From positions 124,001 through 188,000 of the forward strand of contig JBAIAA010000734.1 in the NCBI GenBank assembly GCA_037893245.1: a DNA stretch of 64,000 nt, given 5' to 3'. The DNA is from Crossaster papposus. Its lineage: Eukaryota; Echinodermata; Asteroidea; Velatida; Solasteridae. Of this stretch, positions 9,991-22,273 are shown piece by piece (the stretch's first letter is position 1; each line of letters begins with the position of its first letter). The notes beneath the pieces are model-generated. The model ran no database searches. It saw only the letters and a program-made list of their open reading frames with translations, and was not told the origin of the DNA. The translations under genes were made by a program, and so were the position numbers.

Positions 9991-11776
9991 CAGACCATCC
10001 ACCACTATTTGACTTCGTATTTTCATGCTACACCACTTGACGCTTCCGGATGTCTTCCAACTGGACCATCTTATGCTGTTAACCTGTGTTAATGCGTCGT
10101 ACTTACAATTAAGATTGGCCTCATGGAAATTGCTTTCAAAAACATTCATTTGGAAGCATTCTTTCTCTAACAGTGGCACATGCTCGATGTTGAGTGCTGG
10201 TGACATGTTTGAATCGACATTATGGTAAAACCAAAGGCATTTGAAAGCTAATTTAGTTATCTGTGAAGCTCATACAAAAATTAATAGCAAATGCTGAATA
10301 TTCAATTAACGCGTTTCAATTGCACAATTTGTTGTGACACCCTGTACACAGAGATACAACTTCATGGCGTTGTTTAGTATCCGTCTTTTTATTTAAGTTA
10401 CTTTGGATGCTTTAAATGAAAAAAAATATATGCAAATGTTCTACTCTGTAGACGATGTGCCCTCTGTTTACATCTAGGCAACAAGAGGCCCTAGGCAACA
10501 TAATGTCGGCAAAAACGCTGCTATAATAATCTAAGTGTTGGCATCTAGTAGTAGTTGCATTATCAAAATAGGAATTTTATACTGAATACAAAAACAACGC
10601 ATTTTCTTTTGATGAGAAATAATCCCGCCCCTGGGTCCAGTGAATTAAAATTATGCAGTCATGAAATCACACACCCAGTCCTCGGATCACGACATCTTTG
10701 TTCCCGTTAACTGAAAATCTCGAAAATGAGAAAATGAGAATTACCGTTGAACTCGTGTGACGTGAACGGCGGCCCCATTCAGATCGCGGGAATGTCAGGA
10801 AGATAAACAAGGACATTGTTCTAAGGTAGGATTTACAGTTAATATGTTTAGAATGCTCTACGTGAATAGCAGTGTATTAATTAGGCTATAGTAAATCCTG
10901 CTGTGGCAATACGCGATTTATTCCAGTATTTACCCAGCAACACGTACATCTACCGTCCGCTCTACAACGACACCGTCTTTTCCGAAACATACATTTATTT
11001 GGTCTTTTATCTCTCATGCTTTGTTTCCCCCAACTGCAACTCGACCATCCTTCATTATACTGTACAAACCCCCTTCCTAAAATAATGGTCATCCTTTATA
11101 TTTCGCTAATTTGGTCCCGCCTAAAACCTAAAGTTTAAATCAATATTTTCGTTGTCGCCATATTAATGGGTACGTGTTTTACGCCTAGCCATACACACGT
11201 TCACGTGCGCAGCATGACCGAGATAATTGGCGTCACCATCCCGTTGCTAAGGAGGGCGGGGCTTATGGTCAAATCCGGATCGGTCTATTGTCAGAATCAT
11301 TTATACCATCGTACAAAAACAAAACATAACATACTCAATAATGCTGATATTGTGCGAGCTACAGCGACCGGCGTAGAACCCACACACTTTAATTACTACT
11401 AATACTTGCACAACAACTATACTTGGACATTACTGCTTCAACTTGGACAAAACACCTCATTGCCAATAACGTTATACCTATACATCAATATATTTGTCAA
11501 CGTTACAAGTTACGGTGAATTCGACATATTGTTAATAGCAATCGACAAATAGGGAAAAACCACAAAAACACATTTTGTATTTTTTCAATATTTTGTATTA
11601 GTATTATTCATTTGTTTTTTATTTAATTTATTTATTTAATTTTAATTGTTTTTGTTTTTGTTTGGGGGGGGGGGGGGGGGGGGGTAATGATATAAAGCAA
11701 GTAAAGAGAGCTTCACTCGTCGACTATTTCAGGATTTTAAGAGTGAAATGTATCTAGTGAATAATTATTATATACA
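9991..11776. other. Intergenic stretch without recognised genes; 21-G run
   Basis: The only ORFs are short and show no family features. A run of 21 G lies at 11664-11684. I see no inverted-repeat element. A short AATAATCCCGCCC block near 10619 resembles the end region of the CCAGTTCGCGCCGG MITE family, but too little is left to call a copy. Confidence 0.4.
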
Positions 11777-12875
11777 TGTTGCACCCGGCAGGTGATTAAG
11801 GGAGCGCACCAATGCTGGGGCACATTACAATTGATACACGATCTGGAAAAGGATGGCAGAGGGAGAGCAATATTGGTTGTACTGTTCACTAAGTGGGAAC
11901 ACTGCCATGAGTGACTTTATTAACACTAATTAACAAATCATGTCGAATACGGTAACTTCAATCAATGGAGCAAAACTTAGCTAAATACTTCGTATCCGCA
12001 TGTGGCACAATGCACTTCTAGTCCAATAGTAACTACACATTAAATTCCTGTGGCCATCTTCTGAAACAAGACATACAATACCCATGGCCCAGTATTCCTG
12101 TTGTTATGGCAACATGCTTTAGCCTGGCACTAGCCTCTAAACAATACAAGTAAATTAAAAGTCTACATAATACAGTTGGTAATAAAGACATTAACCCAGG
12201 CTAGGTCATAAAAGGGCCACTGGCCAGACCCCCAGATCCTGCTAATGGATTGACCACCTGTTATCGGAATGTCAGGGCTGGGCTACGTGGCTGTGCCTCA
12301 GCTCTATAGCTAGTCTCATAGCACACATGCACAGTGTATATTATATTGTGGGTTTGTAAACTAAGTCAACCAAACTATTTCTTACAATATAATATCGGTT
12401 AGACCAAAGCAGACAATATACTTATACATTCCTTATTGCCTGAATCTAATGCAATCAAAGTTCTGATTCCAAGTTAAAATGTAACTAAATTACTTCGCTT
12501 ACGACTGACCAAGTTAAAGATCTAAATTATCATGGGATATAAGAAATCCTTTGACTATTACATGTAAATATCAATAATGTTAACTCAAAAGGTCATTGGC
12601 CTACTTCTAGATTTAATATACACATAGTTATTAAAATCAAGGAATTTAGTAGTACATACCTGGAAAAGGATGGCAGAGGGAGAGCAATATTGGTTGTACT
12701 GTTCACTAAGTGGGAACACTGCCATGAGTGACCAAGTGACCAGCACAACCACACACAGCTAGCCCTCCGCCTATCTGGACTGTTCCATTCAAGGCATGCA
12801 GGGGTTTTCTGCCTGAATGCATGCTTAACAAAAATAAGGGGGGGGGGGGCATCAAACCAAGAACAGACCTCTACA
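11777..12875 (-). repeat. 3' LTR of the Gypsy element
   Basis: Nearly identical to 19071-20168. A 72-bp block occurs twice within it, at 11844-11915 and 12661-12732, each starting TGGAAAAGGATGGCAG and ending CATGAGTGAC. The polypurine tract (AGGGGAGAG on the minus strand) abuts it at 12876-12884. Confidence 0.93.
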
Positions 12876-12940
12876 CTCTCCCCTGGAAAATTAAATGTTG
12901 TCCGCAACATTGCTAAGGAAAAATTTAAAGATAACAGAGC

Positions 12941-15900
12941 TCAATTAGTCATTGTCTGTTGGTACGGGTACCACTGGTGCCACGGTTGTATTTGCATCTG
13001 TGGCCAGGGCATCATCATAGGGGCAGACCATGGAAGAGCGGCCTGAGGCCACATCACGGGCAGTGCTGGTGGCCAGACCACAGGTGGATTGAGATAGGGT
13101 GGATAACATCCTGCTCGTACTGAACTCACTCCATGTGGACCTTCCTGTGGTTGACCTAACTGCCCATAGGCGAATCGCTGTGGGGGTTGTCGCTGTCTCA
13201 TTGGGTAGGAACGGGCATCCTCCTCGGGACCAGGCTGCATAGGTTCAGCAATAACAGGTGGCTGGTAGTTTTCTTCTGCGTCAGGGAATGAGGCAACTGG
13301 ACCAGAAACTGTTACAGGTTCCAAAGCATTAGCTGGCTCTGCATCTGGAGCCGGTTCTGCAATAGCAGGCTCAAGAGCAGGTACTGGCACAGCAGGAAAG
13401 ACTGGCTCTGGAGCAATGACTGGCGCGGAGTTGAGGCTTAAATCTGGAGTACTGGCTGGCTCCTGATTGAATCGGGAAGAAGCTGGCATGAATGCGTCGG
13501 CTTCGTAATCCAAAGCTGATGTGCCCATTGCTGATGAGTCAATCAACAGCTCCTCATCTGAACTATCACCTTCCGCCTGGGATGCCCTTGTCTTTCTGTG
13601 TGACTGTGTCCTCGTTGGCAACAAGTGTTGACGATGTGTTCTGGGTCCATCGAGCTGTTCTGCAGGGAGTTCATTGCAGGGGAAGAGCAAATTGCGGTGA
13701 AGGGTTCTGCAACGTCCCTTGCCACTCTCTGGACGAAGTCCGTAGACTGGAAAGTCATCTCCCTTTCGGTCTATGACTACATGTATCTCTCTCTCCCAAT
13801 GAGCTCTTAGTTTACCAGGACCACCTGTTTCAGTAAGGTTTCTGATGAGAACCCTGTCGCCCTGTTGGAGGACTGAACTGTTCACCTTCTTGTCAAATTG
13901 TTGCTTTCCACGAGCAGCGGATTTAGTGGCCGTCTGTCTGGCTGTCTCATAGGCAGTCTCCATCTGTCGCTTCCACTGTTTGCTGTACTCTTGGTGATCC
14001 GTGGTCTGACCAAGCTGCTGACTAAGGCCAAAAGCCATATCGATTGGAAGACGAGGGTGACGTCCATACAGTAGAAAGAAGGGAGAGAAACCCGTTGCGT
14101 CTGAGCGCGTACAGTTGTACGCATGGACCATCTTGTTGACAGCCTCTTTCCAGCGTGACTTTTCATGTTCAGGTAGGGTTCGCAGCATACTGAGCAGCGT
14201 GCGGTTGAACCGCTCCACCTGTCCATTCCCTTGTGGGTGATAAGGAGTGGTTCGAGAGGGAGTAATACCGCTTAGGGTCTGGAGTCTCCGGAACAGGTTG
14301 TTTTCAAATTCTCTACCCTGGTCGTGGTGTATCTTGTGTGGAAATCCAAACCTCAGGACAAAATCGTTAAACATTTTGTCCGCTACGGTCCTGCCAGATT
14401 TGTTTGTTGTTGGGTACGCCTGGGCAAATCTGGTGAAATGATCTACCACCACGAGAATGTATTCGTACCCTCCAACACTCTTTTCAAGATGTAGAAAATC
14501 AATGGACACCATCTCGAAGGGGGCCGTGGTAACTATACTTTGGAGGGGATCTCTGGTTGGTCGAGTGGGTTTTCTCTGCTTTAAACATCGGCACACCCTG
14601 GTGACATAGTGGTCGATGTCCCGTTGCATATGAGGCCAGTAAAACCTATCACGAGCCAGGTGGCCAACACGTTCTGCTCCCAAATGGCCCATCTCCTCAT
14701 GAAGTTCACGATAAACCAGGGGGTGATACTTCCGTGGAAGAACCAGTTGATATTTGTCCCTAAATCTCCGCCGAAGAACACCATCGTTACCCACTTGCAG
14801 CTTGTCCCATTCACGAAGGAGAATGACTGTGTTTGGATTTGTGCTCAATCGGCCCTGCCTATCAGGACGTTTACCCTCGCTCATGTACTGGAAAACAGGG
14901 CTGATAACTGCATCCTCATGCTGGGCTCTCTTCAATTCCTCCACAGTGATGTGCTGAGTAGAAGTCACCTTGTCATCTGGGCCAGCAATGTCCGTTGTGA
15001 TGGCGGCTATCCATGGGCATGATCCCGATTGATCGGCTCCAACTGCCTCAACCATAGCGGCAACCTGGTCCGGACTCATTTCCTCCGTGCACTGTGCCAT
15101 GTAGTCACCAATGTACAGGGGCATACGGGAGAGGCCATCCGCATCAGCATGTGATCTTCCAGGGCGATACTTGATTGTAAAGCAAAAATCGGCCAGTTCC
15201 GCAACCCACCTGTGCCCAGTAGCATTCAACTTTGCTGACGATAGAACATAGGTGAGGGGGTTATTGTCGGTGACTACGATAAATGAAGGGGCATAGTAGA
15301 GATAGTCACGAAACTTTTCACACACCGCCCACTTCAAGGCCAGAAATTCAAGTTTGCCTGAATGGAGGTGGTAATTTTTCTCTGCTGGGCTCAGCGTGCG
15401 AGACCCATATCCAATGACCCTCATCTTTCCACCCTGTTCCTGGTAGAGAACCGCTCCTAACCCATCATGGGAAGCATCTGTGTGCAGGATAAAGGGTTTT
15501 TCATGATTCGGGAAACCCATAACTGGTGGGCAGGTCAAACAACCGAGAAGCTGCACTAGAACTTTCTGGTGATCACTGGACCAGGTGATAAGCTGGCGTG
15601 ATGATACCTGACCTGCACCTTTGCTACTCTCTCCTACTTTCCTCTGAAATCTCTTAGAAGCTTTAGTGTCTCCTGCTCTTGGGCAACCAATCTCACTAGG
15701 CTGTTTGAGGAGCTCGTACAGTGGCTTGGCGATGCGGGAAAAGTTCATGATGTACTGGCGATAGTAGCCTATCAGGCCAAGAAGCTTTCTCAGTTCACCG
15801 ACGGTGGTTGGGGGTTTGTCCCGTAGAGCTTCTACTGCTGCAATATCAGCTGGGTCCATATTGTACCCCTCACTGGAAACAATTCGCCCCAAGTACCGCA

Positions 15901-17617
15901 CCTCACTCTGAAAAAGACTACACTTGCTGGGCTTCAGCTTCACACCCCGCTCTTGAAGGCGTCTAAGCACCCGCCGGACATTTTCCACGTGAGCCTCGAA
16001 GGTGTCCCCATAGACCAAAATATCATCGAGATAGACCACTGCAACCTCCCCGACTAACCCATCTAAGCAGGACTCCATACATCTTTGAAAAACTGCAGGC
16101 GCATTGGTCAATCCAAAGGGTATGCGATTCCATTCGTATAAACCCCATGGGGTGATGAAGGCTGTTTTGGGCCGGCTTTCCTCTGCCATAAAACCCTGGT
16201 GGTAGGCCTTGCCCTGGTCGAGTGTGGAAAACCAGTGGTTACCGCCGAGACTATCCAGTACATCCTGAATACGGGGAATCGGTTGTCTATCAGGAATGGT
16301 CTTCTGGTTTAGTTGGCGATAATCGACACAAAGACGCAGTGACCCATCCTTCTTCCGAACACAGACAACTGGAGACGAATACGGCGATTCTGACTTCCGT
16401 ATCCAGCCTCTTTCAATTAAATTCTTCAGATAGGACTTCACCTCTCTATACAGTGGTGGTGGTATGGACATGTAGGACTTCTGTACTGGCTGTTCATCCC
16501 TTAACCGAATATTCATCTGTAGGTCTTGAATGCAACCCAGGTCACTATCGTCCCTAGCAAAGGCTCCTGCCTCCTCCCTCAGCATCCTTGTCACCTCTTG
16601 CTGCTGTCCGTCCGTTAGGTGGGTGACATCAACTGGGGGAACCCATGCCTCAGGACCCTCTTCTTGGACCATATGGACACCTACTGCTTGTCGAGTTCTG
16701 CTAGGCTCTCTGAGTGGGACTGGCTGCCAATCATCCACTAGCTGAAGGGTACCAAGCATGAAGCGGCTCCTTACAGATACGTCCCGACTCCCAGTATTCA
16801 GCACCAGGATTTTTACTGTTCTAGTTGTCCCCCTCGGTAGTTGTAGTATTGCTGGCTGAACCTCCAGCTCGGAGGGCCACTGTTCACTGTCATCTGGTTC
16901 GAAGAGAAGTGTTGTTTCTCTCATGGCCTGGGTTGGATTTACTCTTGCTGGGATGTAAAAGTAGCTTTGGCTAGGGACAGTGATGTTTTGTCGTCCCAGC
17001 CTCACATCACAGGAGTTATCCGACCTTTCCTCTTGGATGAGGTGAGCAAGGATATTAACCTCGCGACGTCGCATTGAGGGAAAGGCCGCATGCACCAGGT
17101 TGACTGGCGAGGGTCCCCCATGATTCGACTTAAGGATCTCCTTGATGACATTATACCCAATAATGGGAACCTCGCTGGTCCCGGAAGTCACCAAAACCGG
17201 TACCCGAATCGGCGGGTGTTGCCCTGAAGCCAGTTGGAATGCAATTTCAATCCACCCATCAAAGGGGATTTTAGTGCCGTTGGCTGCTGTTAGGTCCAGG
17301 CTCTCCGTCCCCAGCAACTCTGTCAGTTGTCTCACCTGAATGTTGGGTAGATGTCTCTCTTTCCACTGGGTAGGGAGTATGGACACTTGGGCGCCGGTAT
17401 CCCATAATACCCTTGCCTCAACGCCACAGATCCATCCGTTAACTAAGCATTTCTCCCCGACCAGACGACCGACTTGTTGCCTGGATGATAAGTGACACAC
17501 TTGGGACTTTGAAGAAGAATGACCAGTTACTGCCCGTCCCGCAGCAGTAACGGGTTGGCGTTTCCCGACTGCCTCCCCTAACGACAACCTCGGGCAAAGT
17601 GCTCGACTGACCCACAC
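12941..17617 (-). CDS. pol: Gypsy pol polyprotein (PR-RT-RH-IN)
   Basis: The open frame has 1558 codons from the first ATG. In order: aspartic protease with [11 protein letters not shown] near residue 70; RT with [20 protein letters not shown] and the YLDDILVY box (about residues 400-600); RNase H with [16 protein letters not shown] (about 730); integrase with an HHCC zinc-binding region around [15 protein letters not shown] and the DDE core around [20 protein letters not shown] and [11 protein letters not shown] (about 970-1200). A long Pro/Ala/Glu-rich tail follows the integrase. The frame overlaps gag by 40 bases and lies at -1 relative to it, an arrangement this family commonly reads by frameshifting. 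It is part of a retroelement, not a host gene. Confidence 0.93.
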   Translation of the reverse strand: MWVSRALCPRLSLGEAVGKRQPVTAAGRAVTGHSSSKSQVCHLSSRQQVGRLVGEKCLVNGWICGVEARVLWDTGAQVSILPTQWKERHLPNIQVRQLTELLGTESLDLTAANGTKIPFDGWIEIAFQLASGQHPPIRVPVLVTSGTSEVPIIGYNVIKEILKSNHGGPSPVNLVHAAFPSMRRREVNILAHLIQEERSDNSCDVRLGRQNITVPSQSYFYIPARVNPTQAMRETTLLFEPDDSEQWPSELEVQPAILQLPRGTTRTVKILVLNTGSRDVSVRSRFMLGTLQLVDDWQPVPLREPSRTRQAVGVHMVQEEGPEAWVPPVDVTHLTDGQQQEVTRMLREEAGAFARDDSDLGCIQDLQMNIRLRDEQPVQKSYMSIPPPLYREVKSYLKNLIERGWIRKSESPYSSPVVCVRKKDGSLRLCVDYRQLNQKTIPDRQPIPRIQDVLDSLGGNHWFSTLDQGKAYHQGFMAEESRPKTAFITPWGLYEWNRIPFGLTNAPAVFQRCMESCLDGLVGEVAVVYLDDILVYGDTFEAHVENVRRVLRRLQERGVKLKPSKCSLFQSEVRYLGRIVSSEGYNMDPADIAAVEALRDKPPTTVGELRKLLGLIGYYRQYIMNFSRIAKPLYELLKQPSEIGCPRAGDTKASKRFQRKVGESSKGAGQVSSRQLITWSSDHQKVLVQLLGCLTCPPVMGFPNHEKPFILHTDASHDGLGAVLYQEQGGKMRVIGYGSRTLSPAEKNYHLHSGKLEFLALKWAVCEKFRDYLYYAPSFIVVTDNNPLTYVLSSAKLNATGHRWVAELADFCFTIKYRPGRSHADADGLSRMPLYIGDYMAQCTEEMSPDQVAAMVEAVGADQSGSCPWIAAITTDIAGPDDKVTSTQHITVEELKRAQHEDAVISPVFQYMSEGKRPDRQGRLSTNPNTVILLREWDKLQVGNDGVLRRRFRDKYQLVLPRKYHPLVYRELHEEMGHLGAERVGHLARDRFYWPHMQRDIDHYVTRVCRCLKQRKPTRPTRDPLQSIVTTAPFEMVSIDFLHLEKSVGGYEYILVVVDHFTRFAQAYPTTNKSGRTVADKMFNDFVLRFGFPHKIHHDQGREFENNLFRRLQTLSGITPSRTTPYHPQGNGQVERFNRTLLSMLRTLPEHEKSRWKEAVNKMVHAYNCTRSDATGFSPFFLLYGRHPRLPIDMAFGLSQQLGQTTDHQEYSKQWKRQMETAYETARQTATKSAARGKQQFDKKVNSSVLQQGDRVLIRNLTETGGPGKLRAHWEREIHVVIDRKGDDFPVYGLRPESGKGRCRTLHRNLLFPCNELPAEQLDGPRTHRQHLLPTRTQSHRKTRASQAEGDSSDEELLIDSSAMGTSALDYEADAFMPASSRFNQEPASTPDLSLNSAPVIAPEPVFPAVPVPALEPAIAEPAPDAEPANALEPVTVSGPVASFPDAEENYQPPVIAEPMQPGPEEDARSYPMRQRQPPQRFAYGQLGQPQEGPHGVSSVRAGCYPPYLNPPVVWPPALPVMWPQAALPWSAPMMMPWPQMQIQPWHQWYPYQQTMTN

Positions 17618-18840
17618 TTATAACAGTGGTTACAAGTATCTCCATAACCATTCCTCTGGCAAGATTGACATCCTCTAACCCTGGGCCTGTTGTTGGATCT
17701 TCGGTCAAATTGTTGCTGGACTACAGGTGCAGCCATCGCCTCTCGGAGGGTGGCAAGTTGTTGCTTAACTGTTGCAATTTCTGCGATGCCTATTTTTAGC
17801 TCAGCTAGGTCTGTCATCAGTATACCCTCCTTTGGTTTCCTCTTCATTTGATCTTGGCTGTCCTGACTCTGCACTTCTTGGACAGAGATGGCCCTGGGAT
17901 GCAGCTTCTCTAACCGCTCCGTCTCGTGGCTCGCTGCTATATTAACCTTCTCAAAAAGAAGCTCGTCTGACGTGTCGGAGTCCTGTAGGAGTAGCCGGAT
18001 TTCGCTCCTCACAGATTCACTCCTGAGCCCTGTGCATAATGAGTGGAGGAACATGTTTTGGACGAGGGCAGGGTCATATTTTATCCCAGACCCAGCCTCC
18101 TGTGATGCAAAAACCACTTTTTGTTTCAAATCCAGAGCGCGCACCAGAAAGCTCTGTGCCGACTCTTTGTTGTCTTGGGCCAGACGAGACAATCGGTGGT
18201 ACAATTCAGTGGCATCTTTCTCTTGGTAGTGGGACCTCAGGATTTGACGGAGGACAGGCAATGTGAGGGCCGCCCTACCCTCTAGGTAGCTCCGTAGTGC
18301 GGAACCTGGGACCACTGACCGGATGACTGCATCGATTATCTCTCGTTCAGTGTGCCCCTTTGTACGACCACTCTCAATTTGGTGGGCCAGACTCGTGAAC
18401 GACAGCCGATCCCGCTGCCCTGGATCCCCAATCTGACCAGCAATTTTGAATTCCCTTCTTGTCAGACTAAGGAGGCTTGCTGGGGGTGCAGTGGGGACAC
18501 TGGTTGCTGCGGAAGCACTAGTTCCTGCAGGGGAACTGGTTGTCTCGCCGTCCTGTGGAGGGATGGAGGGCTCTGGCTGCTGGACTTGGGGCTCGTCGCC
18601 GGCACTCATTGCCAGAAGGAAGTCATTTAACCCAGTGCATGTTGACATACCCTCATCTTCGGTCCCCTCCAACTCCTCACTCAACAGATAGCGGTTAACA
18701 CGCCTTAACAGCAACTTGGCATTGTCCTCCTCGGAAGCAGGCAATCCAAGATGGTCACAGGTTTTCTTCAGAGATGCCTGTGAAAGGGCACCAACTTGCT
18801 GCATTAACAGGCCGCACATTTCTTGTGGTGATTCTGCCAT
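17578..18840 (-). CDS. gag: Gypsy gag protein
   Basis: The 420-codon ORF ends in a CCHC zinc knuckle ([14 protein letters not shown]), the nucleic-acid-binding motif of retroelement nucleocapsids. The middle has the helical pattern of a capsid region, with [20 protein letters not shown] and [20 protein letters not shown]. The ATG at 18838-18840 lies about 230 bp inside the 5' LTR, a usual leader length. It overlaps the start of pol. Confidence 0.9.
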   Translation of the reverse strand: MAESPQEMCGLLMQQVGALSQASLKKTCDHLGLPASEEDNAKLLLRRVNRYLLSEELEGTEDEGMSTCTGLNDFLLAMSAGDEPQVQQPEPSIPPQDGETTSSPAGTSASAATSVPTAPPASLLSLTRREFKIAGQIGDPGQRDRLSFTSLAHQIESGRTKGHTEREIIDAVIRSVVPGSALRSYLEGRAALTLPVLRQILRSHYQEKDATELYHRLSRLAQDNKESAQSFLVRALDLKQKVVFASQEAGSGIKYDPALVQNMFLHSLCTGLRSESVRSEIRLLLQDSDTSDELLFEKVNIAASHETERLEKLHPRAISVQEVQSQDSQDQMKRKPKEGILMTDLAELKIGIAEIATVKQQLATLREAMAAPVVQQQFDRRSNNRPRVRGCQSCQRNGYGDTCNHCYKCGSVEHFARGCR

Positions 18841-19057
18841 GGCGATTCAATTCAGTCCAGGTAGGTTCGTCCCTTGTACTGGTCTTCCTTTTTGACTTCC
18901 CGTGGCCTCTTCACCTCAGCTAGCAGCAGCCTCGTTATACGACAAGTGGCAACTTCACTGGCAATCTCCTTTACTGCATACGTCCGTAGCTCATGTCACT
19001 GGACAGGCGCTGTCAGTCATCCCCGGGTAGATACGGGGAAGAAAACACCTGTCCTGG

Positions 19058-19070
19058 CAAGATCGCCAAA
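19058..19070 (-). promoter_or_regulatory. Candidate primer-binding site
   Basis: On the minus strand, immediately after the 5' LTR, the sequence reads TTTGGCGATCTTGCC. The TGG is the expected complement of a tRNA CCA end. The particular tRNA is not assigned. Confidence 0.55.
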
Positions 19071-20168
19071 TGTTGCACCCGGCAGGTGATTAAGGGAGCG
19101 CACCAATGCTGGGGCACATTACAATTGATACACGATCTGGAAAAGGATGGCAGAGGGAGAGCAATATTGGTTGTACTGTTCACTAAGTGGGAACACTGCC
19201 ATGAGTGACTTTATTAACACTAATTAACAAATCATGTCGAATACGGTAACTTCAATCAATGGAGCAAAACTTAGCTAAATACTTCGTATCCGCATGTGGC
19301 ACAATGCACTTCTAGTCCAATAGTAACTACACATTAAATTCCTGTGGCCATCTTCTGAAACAAGACATACAATACCCATGGCCCAGTATTCCTGTTGTTA
19401 TGGCAACATGCTTTAGCCTGGCACTAGCCTCTAAACAATACAAGTAAATTAAAAGTCTACATAATACAGTTGGTAATAAAGACATTAACCCAGGCTAGGT
19501 CATAAAAGGGCCACTGGCCAGACCCCCAGATCCTGCTAATGGATTGACCACCTGTTATCGGAATGTCAGGGCTGGGCTACGTGGCTGTGCCTCAGCTCTA
19601 TAGCTAGTCTCATAGCACACATGCACAGTGTATATTATATTGTGGGTTTGTAAACTAAGTCAACCAAACTATTTCTTACAATATAATATCGGTTAGACCA
19701 AAGCAGACAATATACTTATACATTCCTTATTGCCTGAATCTAATGCAATCAAAGTTCTGATTCCAAGTTAAAATGTAACTAAATTACTTCGCTTACGACT
19801 GACCAAGTTAAAGATCTAAATTATCATGGGATATAAGAAATCCTTTGACTATTACATGTAAATATCAATAATGTTAACTCAAAGGGGCATTGGCCTACTT
19901 CTAGATTTAATATACACATAGTTATTAAAATCAAGGAATTTAGTAGTACATACCTGGAAAAGGATGGCAGAGGGAGAGCAATATTGGTTGTACTGTTCAC
20001 TAAGTGGGAACACTGCCATGAGTGACCAAGTGACCAGCACAACCACACACAGCTAGCCCTCCGCCTATCTGGACTGTTCCATTCAAGGCATGCAGGGGTT
20101 TTCTGCCTGAATGCATGCTTAACAAAAATAAGGGGGGGGGGGCATCAAACCAAGAACAGACCTCTACA
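19071..20168 (-). repeat. 5' LTR of the Gypsy element
   Basis: Matches 11777-12875, including both copies of the internal 72-bp block. It should hold the element's promoter. Confidence 0.93.
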
Positions 20169-20678
20169 TACAGTTATAGTCAATTACCTTAAATTGTATG
20201 TGCTGTCGTTGCTGCTAGCAAGCGTGAAGTGACGCATTACTCCCACTAGAAGCGCATACCACACCCTTTCAAAATACCCGCCCTGACCACTGAAGCTCAC
20301 ATCATTAACATGTCAATGATACATTAGATTCATTATAATTCGCCCTGGTACGAATACATGTACATGTACATCAACATTAGGTATGGGAACCGGATTAGCG
20401 ACATTTTATGTATAGGAAAATACTCATTGTAATCATTGACAATCTATAAGCATTGGCCACGGTTCAGGTCAACTCTGACTACCCCATACATATTTCGGTA
20501 ACCAATATTTTGGCTCCATTCGAGATAACACAAATTTAAGAATACATTTCGAAATTCTGCGGGTTTTATTTTCAAGCAGATCAGTTTAAGAGAAAACAAA
20601 ACACAAGGAAACGGCCCAAAACACTTTGGTACCTTCAAGTTGCTCTTTCACCCACTTGTAGGTGCACTAAGAACACAG
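20169..20678. other. No gene seen
   Basis: Flank of the Gypsy insertion. There is no ORF with family features and no clear repeat. Confidence 0.4.
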
Positions 20679-21021
20679 ACATAAATAACCTATAGACGGA
20701 CAGCAGGGGGCGTCAGAGTGAAATTTCATAAAAGCCACAAATCGTTGGCAAATTGTTTAATTTCTGTAAGAACTCATTATTTTTGACAATTTTCTTTTTT
20801 TAGAACTATGCAGCATTTATATAGTTAACAGCTGAAAGTATTTTTAGTCGACATCAGCTGCGTTTTCAACCGAAATTACCGATTTGTATCCGTCCTCCCG
20901 AAGTTTGTCCATAGAGTCGTGCACATTTGTCAATCACTTCCGCCCACGATTTCATACTTCAAAATTACGGTACCTGGAGGTTGATTTCCATAGGCGCTGT
21001 CCGTCTATAGGTTATTTATGT
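20679..21021. repeat. MITE-like element with 26-bp perfect inverted ends
   Basis: ACATAAATAACCTATAGACG... (20679-20704) is the exact reverse complement of 20996-21021. The 343-bp unit has no coding capacity. Target-site duplication is not clear because the outer bases differ. No second copy is seen in the window. Confidence 0.65.
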
Positions 21022-21889
21022 ATGTTACTAGGAAGCACCAAACGACCCTACAACCTCCTCCTCTGGGACTGGAAACCTCTTTCTTTCTTCGCTGAAGACC
21101 TTTTCTCTTTCAGGTCCCAAGGTGTAGGCAAGTAGATACGGTTCGAAGAAAATTGTCTTCGACGATGCTCAGACATTTGGTCAAGGCAGTGGAGATTGAG
21201 CGAGGAGTCGACCATATCATCAGCCGTACCTGTTCCTTTGGGGAGGGAGATTTTGTACAGTCGGACATCTGTTTTTAAATAATAAAATCCTTAAAATTGA
21301 ACCGACGGTGATTAACGTCCGTACGTTCTTCATACATTATAGTACATGCCGAAACACGTTTCCTTTTTGTACACTTTGTACATTACTTACCGACAACCTT
21401 CGATGGTTTTTGTGCTAATAACATGACACGGAACAACAGGCGGTCCGACCTAGTCCAATAAACTTGGCCCCACACTAGCTTAACAATTCCAGCTCAGTTC
21501 ATAACATGTGGAAATTGCTTTTGAGCTGGAATATCGACCAAAATGATTGTGACATGATTCGCCCGGTCTCCACTACCCAGTCCCCACTACCCGGTCCATG
21601 TTGTTAACTGCATGCTGCTGACGGCAAAGCGGGATTTGGCCGGGACTGAAGCCCACATATGCACTAGCCACAGCACATATTACTACAGTGTATTGGAAGT
21701 TGACAGACTATAGTTTCCGAAGCGAAATAATTAATTTGTCAAATTCCAATAATATAGTTATAATATCGTTCGTACTGCACCCCATGTGCTTGTTCCACGA
21801 TTGCGTCGTAAAGCGCGTGCGTAATATTTAACACTAGGCGGTCACCCGGGGTTTGTCGGTTCTCGGGTTTGTAGCTACTTCCCTGGATG
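21022..21889. other. No gene seen
   Basis: Mixed-composition sequence with short ORFs only. No domain, inverted repeat or tandem repeat is recognised. Confidence 0.4.
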
Positions 21890-22273
21890 GATTTTTTTCC
21901 AAGTTCGACTCGCATTCGGGCTTCCCGTCCCCGAGTTTAAGCCCGATCGGACAAACTGTGAAAATTCGACCCTTAGATGACCTTTGACCCGACAAACGCT
22001 TTTGTTTTCAAGTTCGACTCGCATTCGGGCTTCCCGTCCCCGAGTTGAAGCCCGATCGGACCAACTTTGAAAATTCGACCCTTAGATGACCTTTGACCCG
22101 ACAAACGTTTTTTTTTCCAACTTCGACTCGCATTCGGGCTTCCCGTCCCCGAGTTTAAGCCCGATCGGACCAACTTCAAAAAGTTGACCCCTAGATGACC
22201 TTTGACCCGACAAACGCTTTTTTTTCCACGCTCAACTTGCATTCGGGCTTCCCGTCCCCGAGTTTAAGCCCGA
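21890..22273. repeat. Tandem array of 109-bp units (about 3.5 copies)
   Basis: The block GCATTCGGGCTTCCCGTCCC recurs every 109 bp (about 21912, 22021, 22130, 22239). Three units contain TGACCTTTGACCC (21978, 22087, 22196). The array runs directly into the 311-bp units, whose first half is related. ORFs crossing it are repeat artefacts. Confidence 0.92.

Larger units (their letters stand above)
11777..20168 (-). mobile_element. Ty3/Gypsy LTR retrotransposon, looks whole
   Basis: The 8.4-kb element is bounded by two LTRs of about 1.1 kb (11777-12875 and 19071-20168) with a 4-bp flanking duplication, TACA (11773-11776 and 20169-20172). The LTRs are almost identical: about two base differences plus one length change in a G run. 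This points to a recent insertion. Between them, on the minus strand, lie a gag ORF and a pol ORF, both open. The order protease-RT-RNase H-integrase places it in Ty3/Gypsy. A TGG-starting primer-binding site follows the 5' LTR and a purine tract precedes the 3' LTR. No envelope gene is seen. Confidence 0.95.

Noticed and set aside
13492-17339. Plus-strand ORFs across the Gypsy region
   Set aside because: They are antisense shadows of pol; no independent features.
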